Program-made: the position numbers and the translations under genes
The notes under the pieces: model-generated
Told to the model about the DNA's origin: nothing
What the model saw: the letters and a program-made list of their open reading frames with translations, nothing else
Database searches by the model: none
From: an uncultured Alphaproteobacteria bacterium
GTDB taxonomy: Bacteria; Pseudomonadota; Alphaproteobacteria; Caulobacterales; Caulobacteraceae
Direction: 5' to 3'
NCBI GenBank assembly: GCA_937920085.1
Contig: CALETE010000075.1
Location: forward strand, 1 to 7,330
DNA length: 7,330 bases
Part shown: positions 5,538 through 7,330 of the stretch, piece by piece
Layout of the letters: every line of letters begins with the position of its first letter
How positions within the stretch are numbered: the first letter of the stretch is position 1

Positions 5538-6827
5538 ATGTCGCATTCAGCCGATGATCGTCAGATCGAAGTTCGCTCGATCGACGCCGTCACCCCCTAC
5601 GCACGCAACTCCCGCACGCACTCGGACGAACAGGTCGCCCAGATCGCCGCTTCGATAAGGGAGTTTGGCTGGACCAATCCAATCCTGATCGATGAAGATG
5701 GCGGGGTCATTTGCGGCCACGGCAGACTGATGGCTGCGCGCAAACTCGATCAGTCTGAAGTAGAAGTGATCGTTGCCCGCGGTTGGTCCGAGGCGAAGAA
5801 ACGGGCCTATGTGATCGCCGATAACAAGCTGGCGCTCAATGCAGGCTGGGACCTCGAACTGCTGGCCGTCGAACTGGCTGATCTGCAGACGTTCGATTTC
5901 GACCTCGGCTTGACCGGTTTCTCCGACGACGAGCTGGCCAAGATCCTGGTCGACAAGACTGAGGGTAACACCGATCCTGACGAAATTCCGGAAACGCCGG
6001 CTGACCCGGTCACCAAACCGGGAGACCTCTGGCTGATGGGCAAGCACCGGCTGCTGTGCGGCGACAGCACCAGCGTCGACGACATGACAAAGCTGGCGGC
6101 TGGGCAAATGGTCGACATGTGGCTGACAGATCCGCCCTACAACGTGGCCTATGAAGGTGGGACGAAAGACAAGCTCACCATTCAGAACGACGACATGGGT
6201 GATGAGCAATTCCGTGAGTTTCTGCGCGATGCCTATGTCACGGCCGATACGGTGCTGAAGCCAGGTGCTGTATTCTACATCTGGCACGCTGACAGCGAGG
6301 GTTACAATTTTCGGGGTGCCGCGCGCGATGCCGGCTGGAAGGTCCGCCAGTGCCTGATCTGGAAGAAATCATCCCAGGTGATGGGCCGCCAGGATTTTCA
6401 TTGGAGGCATGAGCCTTGTCTGTATGGTTGGAAAGACGGCGCCGCCCATCTCTGGGCGAACGATCGCAAGCAGACGACCGTCATGGAATTCGACAAGCCG
6501 TCGCGCAACGGCGAGCATCCAACCATGAAGCCTGTGGCGATCTTCGAATACCAGCTGCTCAACAACACCAAGGGCGGCGACATCGTACTCGACAGCTTTG
6601 CCGGCTCCGGCACCGCTGCAATTGCGGCTGAGAAAAATGGCCGCCTCGCTTATCTGATGGAACTCGATCCGCGCTACTGCGACGTGATCGTAAAACGCTG
6701 GCAGGATTTTACCGGCAAGGCTGCGACCCTCGAGGGTGACGGCCGGACCTTCGATGACATCGCCGGGATCGTCAGCAGCGATGACCCCGCCAATACCGAT
6801 CCCATCGCAGAGCCCAGCCACCTCTGA
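5538..6827 (+). CDS. ParB-like nuclease domain fused to a beta-class DNA methyltransferase
   Basis: A 429-aa two-domain protein that should methylate adenine (N6) or cytosine (N4) in DNA. The ATG at 5538 has AAGGA at 5528-5532, 5 nt upstream, and is preferred to the ATG at 5487. Residues 10-110 are a ParB/Srx-type domain with IREFGWTNPILID (40-52), CGHGRLMAARKL (59-70) and ADNKLAL (94-100). The methyltransferase follows a Pro-rich linker: DPPYNV (198-203, motif IV), HPTMKPV (327-333), FAGSGT (354-359, SAM-binding motif I) and ELDPRYCDV (375-383). DPPY before the SAM motif places it in the beta class. No restriction enzyme is in the window, so it is an orphan enzyme, as is common in phages, where it may protect DNA from host restriction or mark it for regulation. 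The recognition sequence cannot be predicted. The last 56 bp overlap the convergent nuclease gene. Confidence 0.92.
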   Translation: MSHSADDRQIEVRSIDAVTPYARNSRTHSDEQVAQIAASIREFGWTNPILIDEDGGVICGHGRLMAARKLDQSEVEVIVARGWSEAKKRAYVIADNKLALNAGWDLELLAVELADLQTFDFDLGLTGFSDDELAKILVDKTEGNTDPDEIPETPADPVTKPGDLWLMGKHRLLCGDSTSVDDMTKLAAGQMVDMWLTDPPYNVAYEGGTKDKLTIQNDDMGDEQFREFLRDAYVTADTVLKPGAVFYIWHADSEGYNFRGAARDAGWKVRQCLIWKKSSQVMGRQDFHWRHEPCLYGWKDGAAHLWANDRKQTTVMEFDKPSRNGEHPTMKPVAIFEYQLLNNTKGGDIVLDSFAGSGTAAIAAEKNGRLAYLMELDPRYCDVIVKRWQDFTGKAATLEGDGRTFDDIAGIVSSDDPANTDPIAEPSHL

Positions 6828-7206
6828 CCATCTCGCAGGATAAATCGCCAGACTTGGGAGAATTGCACCAGGCCGCCGTTCTGGCGCCGCCGGCACTGCC
6901 TTGCGACCGGCAGGTCATAGCTGGGCCGGTAACAAGAATATGCCCGTCGCGGGATACGCCAGTCGGTCTGCCAACCAGCCGGACCAAGGCATCGCGTGCC
7001 TCTTCGGCCGATGCTTGCGGGCAAGGATGGTTCGGCCTGCAACTGCCGTCCATTTCCCGGGCGGCAATGCCGGAAAGCCGGATCCGAGGCCCTTCGGCAC
7101 ACCAGATCGGCCCGTCGCCATCCCAGACCCGGGTCGGTGTGCAGGTGAAGGTTGCCCCTTGCGGGGAAGCTACCGCCGCTGCGGCCAGAACAAGTAATTC
7201 GAAAAT
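6772..7206 (-). CDS. Secreted thermonuclease-like (SNase family) protein, probable ATT start
   Basis: A staphylococcal-nuclease-fold protein, 144 aa from the proposed start. The frame reaches back to an ATG at 7308, but that would run antisense across the terminase start and add a basic, domain-free leader. At 7206 an ATT codon has GAGG eight nt upstream and opens straight into a hydrophobic stretch (FELLVLAAAAVA, 2-13), a likely signal peptide although it lacks the usual basic N-terminus. The mature part has VWDGDG (27-32), RLSGIAARE (43-51) and RTAAWC (109-114). Arg43, Glu51 and Arg109 match Arg35, Glu43 and Arg87 of the staphylococcal enzyme, with identical Arg-Glu spacing. Eight cysteines fit a periplasmic, disulfide-bonded protein. 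It is the only protein gene on the minus strand. The family is confident; the start is inferred. Confidence 0.8.
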   Translation of the reverse strand: MFELLVLAAAAVASPQGATFTCTPTRVWDGDGPIWCAEGPRIRLSGIAAREMDGSCRPNHPCPQASAEEARDALVRLVGRPTGVSRDGHILVTGPAMTCRSQGSAGGARTAAWCNSPKSGDLSCEMVRGGWALRWDRYWRGHRC

Positions 7207-7275
7207 TGTCGTGTCCTCGGATTGTGGGAGGCTTGGAACCAGTCGGGCACGAGACTTAAGCGAAGGCGCCCTGCC

Positions 7276-7330
7276 ATGAAACCCGGAACGAAACCCAAGC
7301 CGACCCATCTGAAGCTGGTCACGGGTAATC
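7276..7330 (+). CDS. Terminase small subunit, P27 family (3' partial)
   Basis: Only the first 18 codons are in the window: MKPGTKPKPTHLKLVTGN. The GxKPKPTHLKLVTGN opening is characteristic of P27-family small terminases, the DNA-recognition subunit of the packaging motor. An AAGG lies 9 nt upstream (7263-7266). A large terminase, portal and capsid genes would be expected to follow. Despite the short piece the motif is distinctive. Confidence 0.8.
   Translation, partial: MKPGTKPKPTHLKLVTGN

Noticed and set aside
6369..6896. Minus-strand ORF of 175 aa opposite the methyltransferase
   Set aside because: Shadow of the methyltransferase catalytic region; no motif or RBS.
7206..7308. ATG at 7308 as start of the nuclease gene
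   Set aside because: It would lie inside the divergent terminase gene and add a basic, non-conserved leader before the signal peptide.

Overview
This GC-rich window reads as the replication-to-packaging junction of a temperate phage (prophage) of an alphaproteobacterium, most likely in the Sphingomonadales. The case for a phage is the gene set: a Toprim/RepA-type primase-helicase, a RuvC-like nuclease, a DUF6378 protein, an HNH endonuclease, a ParB-methyltransferase fusion and the first codons of a P27-family small terminase. The host guess rests on base composition, on the sequence style of the thermonuclease and the 120-aa protein, and on memory of similar proteins. It is not a database result.

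Left part (1-4163), early/replication operon on the + strand: the primase-helicase (its 5' end lies outside the window), a 66-aa ORF made largely of a short DNA repeat array, a 180-aa protein ending in an SSB-like acidic DIPF tail, a leader with a strong inverted repeat, a RuvC-like nuclease, a DUF6378 protein, a 62-aa protein and a basic 190-aa protein. Most junctions are ATGA or TGATG overlaps, as in a translationally coupled operon. The array at 1798-1882 has seven GTCGGAAGC-like units about one helical turn apart. It is a good candidate for a replication origin or a regulator-binding site.

Middle (4164-4784), control and packaging region: a 168-bp spacer holds a promoter-like sequence with an inverted repeat between its -35 and -10 boxes, then a terminator-like hairpin, then the HNH gene. 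The 186 bp after HNH contain a G-run, nested dyad symmetry and a duplicated G-run/CGAAAGTC module, and look like a cos region.

Right part (4785-7275), cargo between the HNH/cos region and the terminase: a conserved 120-aa protein of unknown function, a small ORF with an unclear start, a tRNA-Ile2(CAU) on the - strand with an encoded CCA, the ParB-methyltransferase fusion, and a secreted staphylococcal-nuclease-like protein on the - strand that appears to use an ATT start. The small terminase begins at 7276 and runs off the window. HNH packaging proteins normally sit next to terminase, so this block of about 2.6 kb looks like inserted accessory (moron-type) DNA.
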